Shown: positions 42,087 through 51,918, counted from the first letter of the stretch. The stretch: 64,000 bases of DNA from Pseudomonas putida (GCF_003228315.1 NZ_CP029693.1:4143501-4207500); one strand, 5' to 3'. The notes: generated by a model not told the origin, from the sequence alone. Translations and numbers: made by a program.

Positions 42087-43021
42087 GGGGTGAATTCCTT
42101 GTGCTTGTCGCTACCCAGCAGATAACCGCTGGGGTCGGCCTCCAGACGTCGCGTGATCGTCCTCAGTGAGGTCAGGGTTTCTCGTAGCTCACGCACCGCA
42201 GGGGCCAGGCCATTGAGGCCCTGCATGCCGCTGTTGAGCGAATCCTGGTTGGCCGTGATCAGCTTGTTGATCGTCGCGCTGCTCTGTTCCAGCGACTTCA
42301 TCGCCTGTTCGGCACTGCCCAACATGTCCTTGCCATGCTCATTGAGCAGCCCGTTGGCATTGCGCATCAACGCCGTGGTCTGTTCCAGCATGCTGCCGGC
42401 CTGCTTGCCGATCGAGCCCAGTTGCTGCATGGCCTGGCGAATATCTTCGCGCTGGTCGGCGATGGTGCCCGTGGTGACGTCAAGATGTTCGAGGATCTTG
42501 CTGATATGTTCGATGTTCTGCTCGGAAAACATCTGGTTCGCGTTCTGCATCAGCGAGTTGACCCCGGACAGCAGATCATTGCTGTCGTTGATCAGGCGAG
42601 CGATGGGCGAGGGCTTGGCGACGATCACCGGCAGCTTGCCGTCCTTGCCCCTGAGTTTCGGACTTTCCGGCGTACCGCCACTGAGCTGGATGATCGACGT
42701 CCCGGTAACGCCGGTCAGCGCCAGCTTGGCCTGGGTGTCTTCCTTGACCGGGGTATCGCCGGCCAGGCGGATACGCGCCAGCACCCGGCGCGGGTCTTCG
42801 GGGTCCAGGCGCAGCGACACCACGTCGCCCACCTTGATCCCGCTGTACTGCACCGAGCTGCCGTTGGACAGGCCGCTGACCGCTTCGTTGAACACCACTT
42901 CGTAATCCTTGAACTCGGTGTCGACGCTGGATTTGGCCAGCCACAGGCCGAAGAGCAGGGCGCCTGCCACCACAATCACGGTGAACAGGCCGATCAACAC
43001 ATGATGGGCTCGGGTTTCCAC
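42083..43021 (-). CDS. MCE/MlaD family lipid-transport protein
   Basis: A 312-residue periplasmic protein anchored by one N-terminal TM (about 9-28). An MCE domain follows (EVVFNEAVSGLSNGSSVQYSGIKVGDV, about 40-120), then a long helical region that likely forms the tunnel (ANQMFSEQNIEHISKILEHL, AMKSLEQSSATINKL). It probably carries phospholipid between membranes. 1 bp separates it from the ATPase gene. Confidence 0.92.
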   Translation of the reverse strand: METRAHHVLIGLFTVIVVAGALLFGLWLAKSSVDTEFKDYEVVFNEAVSGLSNGSSVQYSGIKVGDVVSLRLDPEDPRRVLARIRLAGDTPVKEDTQAKLALTGVTGTSIIQLSGGTPESPKLRGKDGKLPVIVAKPSPIARLINDSNDLLSGVNSLMQNANQMFSEQNIEHISKILEHLDVTTGTIADQREDIRQAMQQLGSIGKQAGSMLEQTTALMRNANGLLNEHGKDMLGSAEQAMKSLEQSSATINKLITANQDSLNSGMQGLNGLAPAVRELRETLTSLRTITRRLEADPSGYLLGSDKHKEFTP

Positions 43022-43022
43022 G

Positions 43023-43826
43023 TCAGACCTCGTTGAACTGTTGGGCGGCTGTCAGCGCCGCGCGGCCGCGAGGGCCATGGAAGTACTCATGAATCCACGC
43101 GTCGTCGGTTTCCGAGACGACATCGATGGCATCGGCCACCAGCACCTTCTTCTGCGCCAGCACCGCCACCCGGTCGGTGATGGTGTAGAGGGTGTCGAGG
43201 TCGTGGGTCACCAGGAAAACGCTCAGGCCCAGGGCATCGCGCAGGGTCAGAATCAGTTGATCGAAGGCGGCGGCACCGATCGGATCGAGGCCGGCGGTGG
43301 GTTCGTCGAGAAACAGGATGTCCGGATCCAGCGCCAGGGCCCGGGCCAGCGCCGCGCGCTTGATCATGCCGCCGGACAGGGACGCGGGATATTTGTCCGC
43401 CGCCGACAACGGCAGCCCGGCCAGGGCCATTTTCACCGCCGCCAGATGCTCGGCGTCGTCGCGGCTCAGGCCGGCGTGTTCGATGAGGGGCAGGGCGACG
43501 TTTTCGGTCACGGTCAGCGAAGAGAACAGGGCGCCTTTCTGGAACAGCACACCGAAACGCCGCTCCACCAGCGAGCGCTCGCGCTCGGGCAGGCTGGGCA
43601 GGTTTTTGCCGAAAACTTTCACCATGCCCTCGCTGGGCTGGCGCAAGCCGACGATGCTGCGCAGCAGCACCGATTTGCCGCTACCGGAGCCGCCGACCAC
43701 GGCGAGGATTTCGCCCTTGTACAGGTCCAGGTCGAGGTTCTCGTGCACACTCTGGCGGCCAAAGCGATTGCACAGCCCACGGACTTCGATCACCGCCTCG
43801 GCGGGCCCTCGGGGCATACGGTTCAC
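43023..43826 (-). CDS. MlaF-like ABC ATPase
   Basis: A 267-residue ATPase with Walker A GGSGSGKS, signature LSGGMIKR and Walker B ILFLDEPTAGLD. I chose the GTG at 43826: it overlaps the permease stop (GTGA) and has GGAG 8 nt upstream. An ATG at 43817 three codons later is the alternative; the open frame further upstream is antisense shadow. Drives the lipid ABC system with the permease. Confidence 0.93.
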   Translation of the reverse strand: MNRMPRGPAEAVIEVRGLCNRFGRQSVHENLDLDLYKGEILAVVGGSGSGKSVLLRSIVGLRQPSEGMVKVFGKNLPSLPERERSLVERRFGVLFQKGALFSSLTVTENVALPLIEHAGLSRDDAEHLAAVKMALAGLPLSAADKYPASLSGGMIKRAALARALALDPDILFLDEPTAGLDPIGAAAFDQLILTLRDALGLSVFLVTHDLDTLYTITDRVAVLAQKKVLVADAIDVVSETDDAWIHEYFHGPRGRAALTAAQQFNEV

Positions 43827-44971
43827 CAACTGATCTCCATGAAAAACAACGCGGCCACGGCGTCGAGCACGATCACCACGAAAATCGACTGCACCACGGC
43901 GGAGGTGGTGTGTGCGCCCACGGACTCGGCGCTGCCACTGACCTTGAAGCCTTCCAGACAACCGATGGCAGCGATCAGGAAGGCAAACACCGGCGCCTTG
44001 ATCATGCCCACCAGAAAGTGCTGAACACCGATGTTCGTTTGCAGCAACGACAGGAACATCGCCGGGGAAATATCCAGCGACACCGCGCAAACCAACGCAC
44101 CACCGACAATCCCCGAGACCATCGCCAGAAACGTCAGCATCGGCAACGCCACCAGCAGGGCCAGGACCCGGGGCACCACCAGCAGCTCCATGGGGTCGAG
44201 GCCCAGGGTGCGGATCGCGTCGATTTCTTCGTTGGCCTTCATCGAACCGATCTGCGCGGTGAAGGCGCTGGCGGTGCGCCCGGCCATCAGGATCGCCGTC
44301 AGCAATACCGCGAACTCACGCAGGAAGGAGAACGCCACCAGATGCACGGTAAACACCGTGGCACCGAAGTTGGCCAGTACCGTCGCCCCGAGAAACGCCA
44401 CCACGGCGCCCACCAGGAAGGTCAGCAGGGCGACGATGGGTGCGGCGTCGAGGCCGGTCTGTTCGATGTGCGCAATCATCGGCGTGACCCGCCAGCATTT
44501 CGGGCGAAACAGACCGCGCACGATGGTTTCGAGGATCAGGCCGACGAAACCCAGCAGTTGCAGGGTGTCCTGCCAGACGGTGTCCACCGCACGGCCAATA
44601 CGCGTCAGCAATTGAATGCCGACGCTGATTTCCGGCTCCTTGATCGGCACGCAGAAATCGGTCAGCGAGCGATAGACCGTCTGCAGCAGGGCGCGGTCGG
44701 GGGCCGAAAGGGTGCAATCTGGGTGTTCGGCGGAGCGGCCCAGGCGCTCCGAGCCCAGCAGCTCCACCAGCAACGAGGCACCGGCGGTATCCAGGGCGCC
44801 CAGGCCGTTGAGGTCGATGCGGGTATTGGCGTCGTAGTGGCCTTCGAGCTTCTCGCTCAAGCGCTTGAGGTCGGCGTAATGGGCAAGCGTCCAGTCCCCG
44901 GTAACCCGTATCTGAGGCGGGCTAAGCGAGGTATCGAGTCGGGCATCGCCGGCCACTGTGTCGCTGCTCAT
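43823..44971 (-). CDS. MlaE-like permease fused to N-terminal STAS domain
   Basis: A 382-residue protein. Residues ~15-110 form a STAS domain (IDLNGLGALDTAGASLLVELLG), the equivalent of separate MlaB; the remainder is an MlaE/YrbE permease (GAVVAFLGATVLANFGATVFTVHLVAFSFLREFAVLLTAILMAGRTASAF in segments). First of the permease-ATPase-MCE-lipoprotein unit. It is not the canonical mla operon, which also has MlaC. Confidence 0.93.
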   Translation of the reverse strand: MSSDTVAGDARLDTSLSPPQIRVTGDWTLAHYADLKRLSEKLEGHYDANTRIDLNGLGALDTAGASLLVELLGSERLGRSAEHPDCTLSAPDRALLQTVYRSLTDFCVPIKEPEISVGIQLLTRIGRAVDTVWQDTLQLLGFVGLILETIVRGLFRPKCWRVTPMIAHIEQTGLDAAPIVALLTFLVGAVVAFLGATVLANFGATVFTVHLVAFSFLREFAVLLTAILMAGRTASAFTAQIGSMKANEEIDAIRTLGLDPMELLVVPRVLALLVALPMLTFLAMVSGIVGGALVCAVSLDISPAMFLSLLQTNIGVQHFLVGMIKAPVFAFLIAAIGCLEGFKVSGSAESVGAHTTSAVVQSIFVVIVLDAVAALFFMEISW

Positions 44972-45024
44972 AAGCTCCGTGCTTTCAAGTGATTACGCAG
45001 ATCTACGTAATAGCACGAACCCGG

Positions 45025-46053
45025 TCACTTTTCTTTGGTCGGTGTGCTGTCGGTGATATCAAAACGCAGTACGCCGATGACTTGACCGTCTTCAGTCAGC
45101 ACCCGGACCTGCCATTTGCCGACCGGATTACCGGGGAAATTCTGCTTGTGGGTCCACGCGCGGTAGCCTTCCTTGCGCCCGCCGTGGATGTCCAGGGCAA
45201 TGCGGTCGACCTCTTTGCCGTTGAATTGCCAGACGTGATAAATCCGCTCGTCGAGGCCACGCGGGGCGTTGATCGCGGTGTAGGCGTACAGCCCGTCGGC
45301 ACGGATCTGCGCGGCGCTGACTTCGTCCAGGCTCTTGCCCGGGGTGCGGTCCTGCAGTTGCGTGCTGATCGCCACGTCGGTCATCCACAGCGTCGCTGGC
45401 GGCACCCACGAACGCAGGACCCAGCCCACACCACCGATGCCCACGGTGATACAGAGAATCGCCAAGGCGTTGCGCACAGTGCGGATCGGGAAGATCGAAG
45501 CCAGGCTGGGGAAAGACAACAGCACCGCGATGCCCAGCGCATATTTGAAACTCTGCGAGGTGGTCAGGTGCATGATCACCGGCAATGCGGTGAGCAGGGC
45601 GGCGAACAGGGTCAGCGTATGCAGCGCCAGGAACGCCCAGCGCCGTGGCGCCAGCCACTTGTAGTACAGCGGGTCGATGATGGAAATCAGCGCGGCGATG
45701 CCCAACAGCCCGGTGAAGAACAACTGGCCGCTGTTCCAGGTGGTGGTGACGAAAAAGAACGGCAGAACGAAAAACAGACTTTCCTGGTGAATCATCTGCG
45801 TCGCGTAACGCAGCAGTGGCTGGGGAATTTCCCGCTTGAAGATCCGGGTGAACAGCTTGGTCAGGCTGTTTTCCAGCATCAGCCAGACCCAGCTGATCAG
45901 CATGATGGTGGTGATCCAGCTCGCCAGACCCTGTTGCCGATCCACCAGAATGAAACTGCCGACCCCGGAGATAAAACCACCAAGCGCGATGACCCCAGGG
46001 TAGCGCTTCATCAGTTCGAGGATGCGCTGTACGAAAAGGGTCAGGGTCGGCAT
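45025..46053 (-). CDS. DUF5924/DUF2914 membrane protein
   Basis: A 342-residue protein with about six TM helices in residues 15-230 (WITTIMLISWVWLMLEN, LFFVLPFFFV, ...), and a soluble C-terminal ~105 residues resembling DUF2914 (AINAPRGLDERIYHVWQFNGKEVDRIALDIHGG, KWQVRVLTEDG). It may sense or bind something on the periplasmic side. ATG 46053 chosen. Function unknown; gene stands alone. Confidence 0.82.
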   Translation of the reverse strand: MPTLTLFVQRILELMKRYPGVIALGGFISGVGSFILVDRQQGLASWITTIMLISWVWLMLENSLTKLFTRIFKREIPQPLLRYATQMIHQESLFFVLPFFFVTTTWNSGQLFFTGLLGIAALISIIDPLYYKWLAPRRWAFLALHTLTLFAALLTALPVIMHLTTSQSFKYALGIAVLLSFPSLASIFPIRTVRNALAILCITVGIGGVGWVLRSWVPPATLWMTDVAISTQLQDRTPGKSLDEVSAAQIRADGLYAYTAINAPRGLDERIYHVWQFNGKEVDRIALDIHGGRKEGYRAWTHKQNFPGNPVGKWQVRVLTEDGQVIGVLRFDITDSTPTKEK

Positions 46054-46158
46054 TCGGCGGGTTCACAGTAGTCGTAGGAAAAATCCTCGACAGGTTACCG
46101 CTGGCGGGGCGGTGTGGCGAGCATCCGAGCGTGTTTGGACGGTGAATCTCATGAAGCC

Positions 46159-46235
46159 AAAAAGATCGCAGCCTGCGGCAGCTCCTACATTGGAATGTGT
46201 ACTCCTGTAGGAGCTGCCGCAGGCTGCGATCTTTT
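46159..46235. repeat. REP-like pair, AAAGATCGCAGCCTGCGGCAGC subtype
   Basis: Arms 46159-46189 and 46206-46235 are reverse complements with the core GCAGCCTGCGGCAGCTCCTAC, a different subtype from the GGAGCGAGC family. It overlaps the M16 stop codon by 2 bp. Confidence 0.9.
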
Positions 46236-47610
46236 AGCGTCTGCGATAAAACTGCCAGCCCGCCAATACCACCACGATCAGCCCCAACACCCCGGCAATC
46301 AGCCACAGCACCTGATCATCACCGAGCAACGGTTTCTCGATCCGGATGTACCCCGGCTGCAGGAGCAGTTCGCGCATGGCCTTGTTGGCTTCCGCAAGGC
46401 TGACCGATTGCAGCTCACTGGCCGGGTTGGCGAAACGGCCGTCCTCGTAGTCGCCGATGGCACTCCAGTAGTAGTCGGCCAGCGCACTGTTGCCTTGCAC
46501 CGCCCAGGACTGGCGGGCGATGGCGGCCTGCTTGAGGCGGTTGAAGGTCTCGGCGTTCAGGCCGTCCTTGAGCAAGCCGGCCTTCAATTCATCCAGGACC
46601 TTTAGCGCTTCGTCGACGTCGTCGCGCTCAAGATCGGCATTCAGGCTCATGAAGCCCACACCGCCGAACACCTCGCGCTCGGCCCACGGCCCATAGGACA
46701 AACTGTGCGCCAGGCGCAACTGGCGATAGAGCGCCCAGTCCAGATAGTCCTTGAGCAGGTCGAAGGTCTGGTCGTGCTGATCCTCCAGTACCGGCTCCGG
46801 AACCAGCCAGTGCAACTTGGCGCTATCGCCGATAAAGCCGCGAATCAGATTGCGCTCATGGGCGGCGCTGGTCTTGATTTGCGGCAGTTCCGGGTGGTCG
46901 CTTGGATCGATCGGCTTCAACGCACCGTAGGTCCGCTCCAGATAGGCCGGCAGCAGGCGATCGAGATCGCCGACCACGATCAGTGTCATGTTGTTGGGCG
47001 CGTACCAGTCCTTGCGCACCTTCTCCAGTTGCGCGCGGGTCAGTTGATCGACCTGGGCGCGCTCGGAGCACTTGAGACCCAGTTCGACGGCCAGTTGATT
47101 GCTGGCGGTATGGCCCAAATCCTGGCGGTCCAGCCAACGCTGCAAATGCGAGTAATGGCCGCCGTCTTCGCGTTCGACCACTTGCTTGGCGGCATTGACG
47201 GCGTTGTCGTCGAATTGGGTCTGGGTCAGCAGGTCCAGCAGCAGATCGAGGACTTTGCGCTGGTTTTTCGCCGGGGCCTCGATCACGAATGTGGTGTCGG
47301 CGTTACTGGTGTAAGCGTTCCACTCGCCACCCAGCGCCTGCATGCGCTCCTCCAGGCCGCCTTCGCCGCTGGCGTCGATGCCGCTGAACAGCAGGTGCTC
47401 GAGAAGGTGCGGCAGTTCCTTGTCGGCACAGCTGAAGTCATCGATACCGACACCCACCACCAGCCGAATCGCTACATGCCCACGGTCGACACCGGGCTTG
47501 AGCAGCAATTGCAGGCCATTACGCAGGGTGTAGCCCTCGACCTGGAAGCGATCCAGGGCAAGAGAGGGGAGAGAACCCAGCAGTAGACAGGCGAACAGCA
47601 GGCAACGCAT
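46234..47610 (-). CDS. M16 family metalloprotease with C-terminal membrane anchor
   Basis: A 458-residue periplasmic protease. Signal peptide (MRCLLFACLLLGSLPSLA-LD). The inverted zinc motif HLLEH (in LPHLLEHLLFSG, about residues 67-71) and a downstream Glu in NAAKQVVEREDGG are present, so this copy appears catalytically competent. The last ~30 residues are a TM helix ending in RRR (LWLIAGVLGLIVVVLAGWQFYRRR in part), which tethers it to the inner membrane. Substrates unknown. Confidence 0.9.
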   Translation of the reverse strand: MRCLLFACLLLGSLPSLALDRFQVEGYTLRNGLQLLLKPGVDRGHVAIRLVVGVGIDDFSCADKELPHLLEHLLFSGIDASGEGGLEERMQALGGEWNAYTSNADTTFVIEAPAKNQRKVLDLLLDLLTQTQFDDNAVNAAKQVVEREDGGHYSHLQRWLDRQDLGHTASNQLAVELGLKCSERAQVDQLTRAQLEKVRKDWYAPNNMTLIVVGDLDRLLPAYLERTYGALKPIDPSDHPELPQIKTSAAHERNLIRGFIGDSAKLHWLVPEPVLEDQHDQTFDLLKDYLDWALYRQLRLAHSLSYGPWAEREVFGGVGFMSLNADLERDDVDEALKVLDELKAGLLKDGLNAETFNRLKQAAIARQSWAVQGNSALADYYWSAIGDYEDGRFANPASELQSVSLAEANKAMRELLLQPGYIRIEKPLLGDDQVLWLIAGVLGLIVVVLAGWQFYRRR

Positions 47611-47661
47611 AACGAGCTTCCAGGCAAACGATTGGAGATCCGTGTCGTCAGTCAGGCCGTC

Positions 47662-47736
47662 TTCGCGAGCAGGCTCGCTCCCACAGTGGATTTGCGGCGT
47701 TCACAAAACCCATGTGGGAGCGAGCCTGCTCGCGAA
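47662..47736. repeat. REP pair (opposite orientation type)
   Basis: Arms 47662-47685 and 47713-47736 are exact reverse complements. The order TCGCGAG...CCCACA then TGTGGG...CTCGCGAA is the reverse of most others. Confidence 0.9.
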
Positions 47737-47785
47737 TGGCCTTCAAGTCGAACCCATGTTACTGACTGATCGCACCGCCAGACGT

Positions 47786-49444
47786 TCAAGGCGAATGCGT
47801 AATGTCAGCCATATCGTCCACCGCCAGCGCACCGGTTTCCGAGGTTTCCAACACCACATAGGCACTGCTGCAGAACAGCGAATTCAAACGTTTCATGTCG
47901 GCGATCAGCTCAAGGTGCAGGGAGCTGGTCTCGATACTCTGCACGATCTTACGTTGCAAACGACTGACATGCGCATGGGCCAGGCGGCGTTCCTGTGCGC
48001 GAAAGCGACGTTTCTCGCGCAACAACTGCCGGGCGCTTTCCTTGTCGGCACTGAGAAACACCGACAATCCCAGCCGCAGGTTGGCAATCAGTTGACTCTG
48101 CAACCCCGCCAGTTCTTCCAGCCCCACCTCGGAAAACGAGCGGCGCTGGGAAGTTTTCTGCTGCTGAACCTTGCGCAACATGCGTTCGATCAGGTCGCTG
48201 GCCAGTTTCAGGTTGATCGCCAGCTCGATGATCTCGGCCCAGCGCCGGCTGTCCTGGTCGCTGAGGTCTTCCCGGGGCATTTGCGCCAGATAGAGTTTGA
48301 TCGCGCTGTAGAGCGATTCCACATCATCGGTCAGGCGGCGCACTTCCTGGGTGACAGCGGTTTGCTTGCCGTGCAGCACGTCCTGCATGGCTTCGAGCAT
48401 GTTGTCGATCAGGTCACCCATGCGCAGGGTTTCCCGCGCCGCGTTGGCCAGTGCGAGGCTGGGTGTGACCAGCGCCGTCAAATCAAGGTGGCGGGGTTTG
48501 GCCGTGCCGTTGGCTTGCGGGCGCTCCGGCAGCACCCAGGCGCAGAACCTGGCCATCGGCCCGACGCTGGGCAACAGGATCAGACAGCGCGCGGTGTTGT
48601 AGAGCAGGTGGAAGCCAATGACCATTTCCTGAGGACTGAAGTCGAGGCTGTCGATCCAGTGCACCAGGGGGTCGAGCACCGGAATGATCAGCAACAGGCC
48701 GATCAGTTTGTACAGCAGGCTGCCCAAGGCCACCTGACGCCCGGCGGCGTTCTGCATGCTGGTGCTGAGGAACGCCAGCACACCGCTGCCGATGTTGGCG
48801 CCAATGACCAGGCCAAGGGCCACCGGCAGGCCGATCACCTTGGCGCCGGCCAGGGTCGCGGTCAGCAGCACGGCCGCCAGGCTGGAGTAGGAAATCATGG
48901 CGAACAGCGCGCCCATCAGGGCATCGAGCAGGATGTCGCCGGTCAGCGAGGCAAAGATCACCTTGACGCCTTTGGCGTGGGTGATCGGGGCGGCGGCCTC
49001 GACGATCAGTTGCAGCGCCAGAATGATCAGCCCCAGGCCAATCGCCACGCGGCCCATCTGGCCCAGACGGGTCTGTTTGCGCGACAGGAAGAAAATCACC
49101 CCGATGAAAATCAGCAGCGGCGACAGCCAGGACAGGTCGAAGGTCAGCACCCGCGCCATCAGCGCCGTACCGACGTCGGCCCCGAGCATGGTCGACAAGG
49201 CCGGGGTCAACGCCATCAGGCCCTGACCGACGAAGGAAGTCACGAGCATCGCCGTGGCGTTACTGCTCTGGACCATCGCCGTCACCGCGATCCCCGAGAG
49301 AAAAGCCAGCCAGCGTTTGGACATGTTGCGGCCAATGACATGGCGCAGGTTGGAGCCGTACACCCGCAGGATGCCGGTTCGGACGATGTGCGTGCCCCAG
49401 ATCAGCAAGGCCACGGCTGAGAGCAAATTGAGCAGGGTGAGCAT
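47786..49444 (-). CDS. Na+/Pi cotransporter-type membrane protein with PhoU-like tail
   Basis: A 552-residue protein. The N-terminal ~300 residues have eight to nine TM helices with the duplicated QSSNATAMLVTSF / GANIGSGVLAFLS-type repeats of the NptA/YjbB (Na_Pi_cotrans) family. The C-terminal ~230 residues are helical and PhoU-like (LGDLIDNMLEAMQDVLHGK, DLSDQDSRRWAEIIELAINLK), which would couple uptake or export of phosphate to regulation. Gene stands alone. Confidence 0.92.
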   Translation of the reverse strand: MLTLLNLLSAVALLIWGTHIVRTGILRVYGSNLRHVIGRNMSKRWLAFLSGIAVTAMVQSSNATAMLVTSFVGQGLMALTPALSTMLGADVGTALMARVLTFDLSWLSPLLIFIGVIFFLSRKQTRLGQMGRVAIGLGLIILALQLIVEAAAPITHAKGVKVIFASLTGDILLDALMGALFAMISYSSLAAVLLTATLAGAKVIGLPVALGLVIGANIGSGVLAFLSTSMQNAAGRQVALGSLLYKLIGLLLIIPVLDPLVHWIDSLDFSPQEMVIGFHLLYNTARCLILLPSVGPMARFCAWVLPERPQANGTAKPRHLDLTALVTPSLALANAARETLRMGDLIDNMLEAMQDVLHGKQTAVTQEVRRLTDDVESLYSAIKLYLAQMPREDLSDQDSRRWAEIIELAINLKLASDLIERMLRKVQQQKTSQRRSFSEVGLEELAGLQSQLIANLRLGLSVFLSADKESARQLLREKRRFRAQERRLAHAHVSRLQRKIVQSIETSSLHLELIADMKRLNSLFCSSAYVVLETSETGALAVDDMADITHSP

Positions 49445-49645
49445 GACGGCCCCCTGTGGTGGTAGCGCCCCAAAGGAGCAAGTTGACGGTACCGCGACGT
49501 TCTACGTTTTGTACTTAAGCTGTAGTTGGCTAACGGTCTGGGCGCCAGCATCGCATAGCTAAAGTCGTCTTTGAAACAAAACTGTCATGAAAACAGCTTC
49601 ATGCAGGCGTGAAAAAGGGACCCGAAGGCCCCTGGAATTCGCTTT

Positions 49646-49745
49646 CTGTAGGAGCGAGCATGCTCGCGATGGGTGAGTGGTCGCCATGGGTGTCAGGTGC
49701 CCAGCGTCAGCGTTGACGACCATCGCGAGCATGCTCGCTCCTACA
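49646..49745. repeat. REP pair
   Basis: Arms 49646-49672 and 49720-49745 with the CATGCTCGC core. The rest of the 49445-49757 gap has no gene; it contains a partial Pho-box-like CTGTCAT at 49582. Confidence 0.92.
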
Positions 49746-49757
49746 AAGGGTTTTGCG

Positions 49758-50525
49758 TTACTGGCCGGGAATGTCCTTGCGCAGTTTCACCGGATCTTGC
49801 TGCTGCTTCTTGCGGGCAATGGCGGTGCGCATCTTGATGTTGATCGCTTCCACCGCCAGCGAGAACGCCATGGCGAAGTAGACGTAGCCTTTTGGCACGT
49901 GAACGTCGAAGGATTCGGCGATCAGCACGGTACCGACGATCAGCAGGAACGCCAGTGCCAGCATTTTCAGCGACGGGTGCTTGTCGATGAACGCGCTGAT
50001 GGTGCCGGAAGCCCACATCATCACCAGTACCGCCACGATGATCGCCGCGACCATGACCGGTACATGGGAGACCATGCCGACAGCGGTGATCACCGAGTCC
50101 AGGGAGAACACGATGTCGATGATCGCGATCTGGACGATGGTGTAGAGGAAGTTGCCGCCCTTGCCACTCGGCTCGTCGTTGGTTTCGTCTTCACCTTCCA
50201 GCGCGTGGTACATCTCCTGGGAGCTTTTCCACAACAGGAACAGGCCACCGAAGAACAGGATCAGGTCGCGACCGGAAATACCCTGGCCGAACACTTCGAA
50301 CAGGTCGGCGGTGAGGCGCATGACCCAGGTGATCGACAGCAGCAACAGAATCCGCGTCACCATGGCCAGCGCCAGACCGAAGATTCGGGTGCGCGCCTGC
50401 ATGTGTTTGGGCATGCGGCTGACCAGGATCGAAATCATGATGATGTTATCGATACCCAGGACGATTTCCAGGGCGGTCAAGGTAAAGAAGGCAACCCAGA
50501 TTTCAGGGTTGGTCAGCCATTCCAT
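49758..50525 (-). CDS. TerC family integral membrane protein
   Basis: A 255-residue, seven-TM protein of the TerC family (MEWLTNPEIWVAFFTLTALEIVLGIDNI with the family GIDN motif, and FSLDSVITAVG with the second D). The paired Asp residues in TM helices could bind Mn2+ or another metal; related proteins export Mn. A standalone gene behind TerC-type start ATG 50525. Confidence 0.93.
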   Translation of the reverse strand: MEWLTNPEIWVAFFTLTALEIVLGIDNIIMISILVSRMPKHMQARTRIFGLALAMVTRILLLLSITWVMRLTADLFEVFGQGISGRDLILFFGGLFLLWKSSQEMYHALEGEDETNDEPSGKGGNFLYTIVQIAIIDIVFSLDSVITAVGMVSHVPVMVAAIIVAVLVMMWASGTISAFIDKHPSLKMLALAFLLIVGTVLIAESFDVHVPKGYVYFAMAFSLAVEAINIKMRTAIARKKQQQDPVKLRKDIPGQ

Positions 50526-50610
50526 GTGTATTCCTTTGAGCGAGTGTTAAACCACAAAGGGTCCAGGCTTCAGACTGCGAAGCCGGGACCCCGGGTGGCG
50601 AGTCTTTGGA

Positions 50611-51918
50611 TTATAGAGTGCTGAACAGCGGGAAAATCCCCATCAGCAACGCGGCAACCAGTATGCACATGCACACCAGCACTGCCCACTTGAGGGTAAA
50701 GCGCTGGTGATCACCGAAATCGATACCGGCCAGGGCCACCAACAGATAGGTCGATGGTACCAGCGGGCTCAGCAAGTGGACGGGCTGACCGACGATCGAG
50801 GCACGTGCCATTTCCACGGCGGTAATGCCGTAGTGGCTGGCGGCTTCGGCCAGTACCGGCAACACGCCATAATAAAATGCATCGTTCGACATGAAGAAGG
50901 TGAACGGCATGCTCACCAGCGCCGTGATCACGGCCAGGTACGGGCCGAGGAAGTCCGGGATCACCGACAGCAGGCTTTTCGACATCGCGTCGACCATGCC
51001 GGTGCCGGAAAGGATGCCGGTGAAGATACCGGCGGCAAAGATCAGCCCGACCACGGCCAGCACGCTGCCAGCGTGGGCCGCGACGCGGTCCTTCTGCGCT
51101 TGCAGGCATGGATAGTTGACGATCATCGCGATACTGAAGGCCACCATGAACAGCACCGGCAGCGGCAACAGGCCGGCGATCAGAGTGCACATCAGCGCCA
51201 GGGTCAGGGCACCGTTGAACCAGATCAGATTCGGACGACGGGCATCCGGGAACTGCGAAACGGTGATTTCGCTGTGATCGATCTCATCGCCCACCAGGTG
51301 CAGCTCACCCAGACGCGCACGTTCACGCTTGCCGTAGAAATAGGCGATGGCGAGGATGGCCACGACACCGGCAGCCATCGCCGGAATCATCGGCACGAAG
51401 ATCGCCGAAGGGTCGACATGCAGCGCACTGGCCGCACGAGCGGTCGGGCCACCCCATGGGGTCATGTTCATCACGCCACCGGCGAGGATGATCAGGCCGG
51501 CCATGATCCGCGGGCTCATGCCGATACGGCTGTAGAGCGGCAGCATGGCGGCGACACAGATCATGTAGGTGGTCGCGCCGTCACCGTCCAGGGAGACGAC
51601 GAGGGCCAGTACGGCCGTACCGACCGACACTTTTAGCGGGTCACCCTTGACCATCTTGAGGATCTTGCGCACGGCCGGGTCGAACAGGCCGGAGTCGATC
51701 ATCAGGGCGAAGTACAGAATGGCAAACATCAGCATCACGCCGGTCGGCGCGAGCTTGGTGATGCCTTCGAGCATCATCGGGCCGATTTTCGGGCCGAAGC
51801 CACCAAACAGGGCGAAGACGATCGGGATGATGATCAGAGCGATCAGCGCGGACAGGCGCTTGGTCATGATCAGGAACATGAAGGTGATGACCATGGCAAA
51901 GCCAAGGAAAGTCAGCAT
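50611..51918 (-). CDS. CitMHS family metal-citrate/proton symporter
   Basis: A 435-residue, ~12-TM transporter (MLTFLGFAMVITFMFLIMTKRLSALIALI...), with conserved DGDGATTYM and AGGVMNMTPWGGPTARAAS segments of the CitMHS family. It imports citrate as a divalent-metal complex. CTGGAG precedes ATG 51918. Its leader (51919-52060) carries a CA motif for Hfq-Crc. By position it matches P. aeruginosa citA. Confidence 0.93.
   Translation of the reverse strand: MLTFLGFAMVITFMFLIMTKRLSALIALIIIPIVFALFGGFGPKIGPMMLEGITKLAPTGVMLMFAILYFALMIDSGLFDPAVRKILKMVKGDPLKVSVGTAVLALVVSLDGDGATTYMICVAAMLPLYSRIGMSPRIMAGLIILAGGVMNMTPWGGPTARAASALHVDPSAIFVPMIPAMAAGVVAILAIAYFYGKRERARLGELHLVGDEIDHSEITVSQFPDARRPNLIWFNGALTLALMCTLIAGLLPLPVLFMVAFSIAMIVNYPCLQAQKDRVAAHAGSVLAVVGLIFAAGIFTGILSGTGMVDAMSKSLLSVIPDFLGPYLAVITALVSMPFTFFMSNDAFYYGVLPVLAEAASHYGITAVEMARASIVGQPVHLLSPLVPSTYLLVALAGIDFGDHQRFTLKWAVLVCMCILVAALLMGIFPLFSTL

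Noticed and set aside
49582..49602. Possible Pho box upstream of the Na/Pi transporter
   Set aside because: One CTGTCAT half is perfect, but no second half occurs at the required 11-bp spacing.
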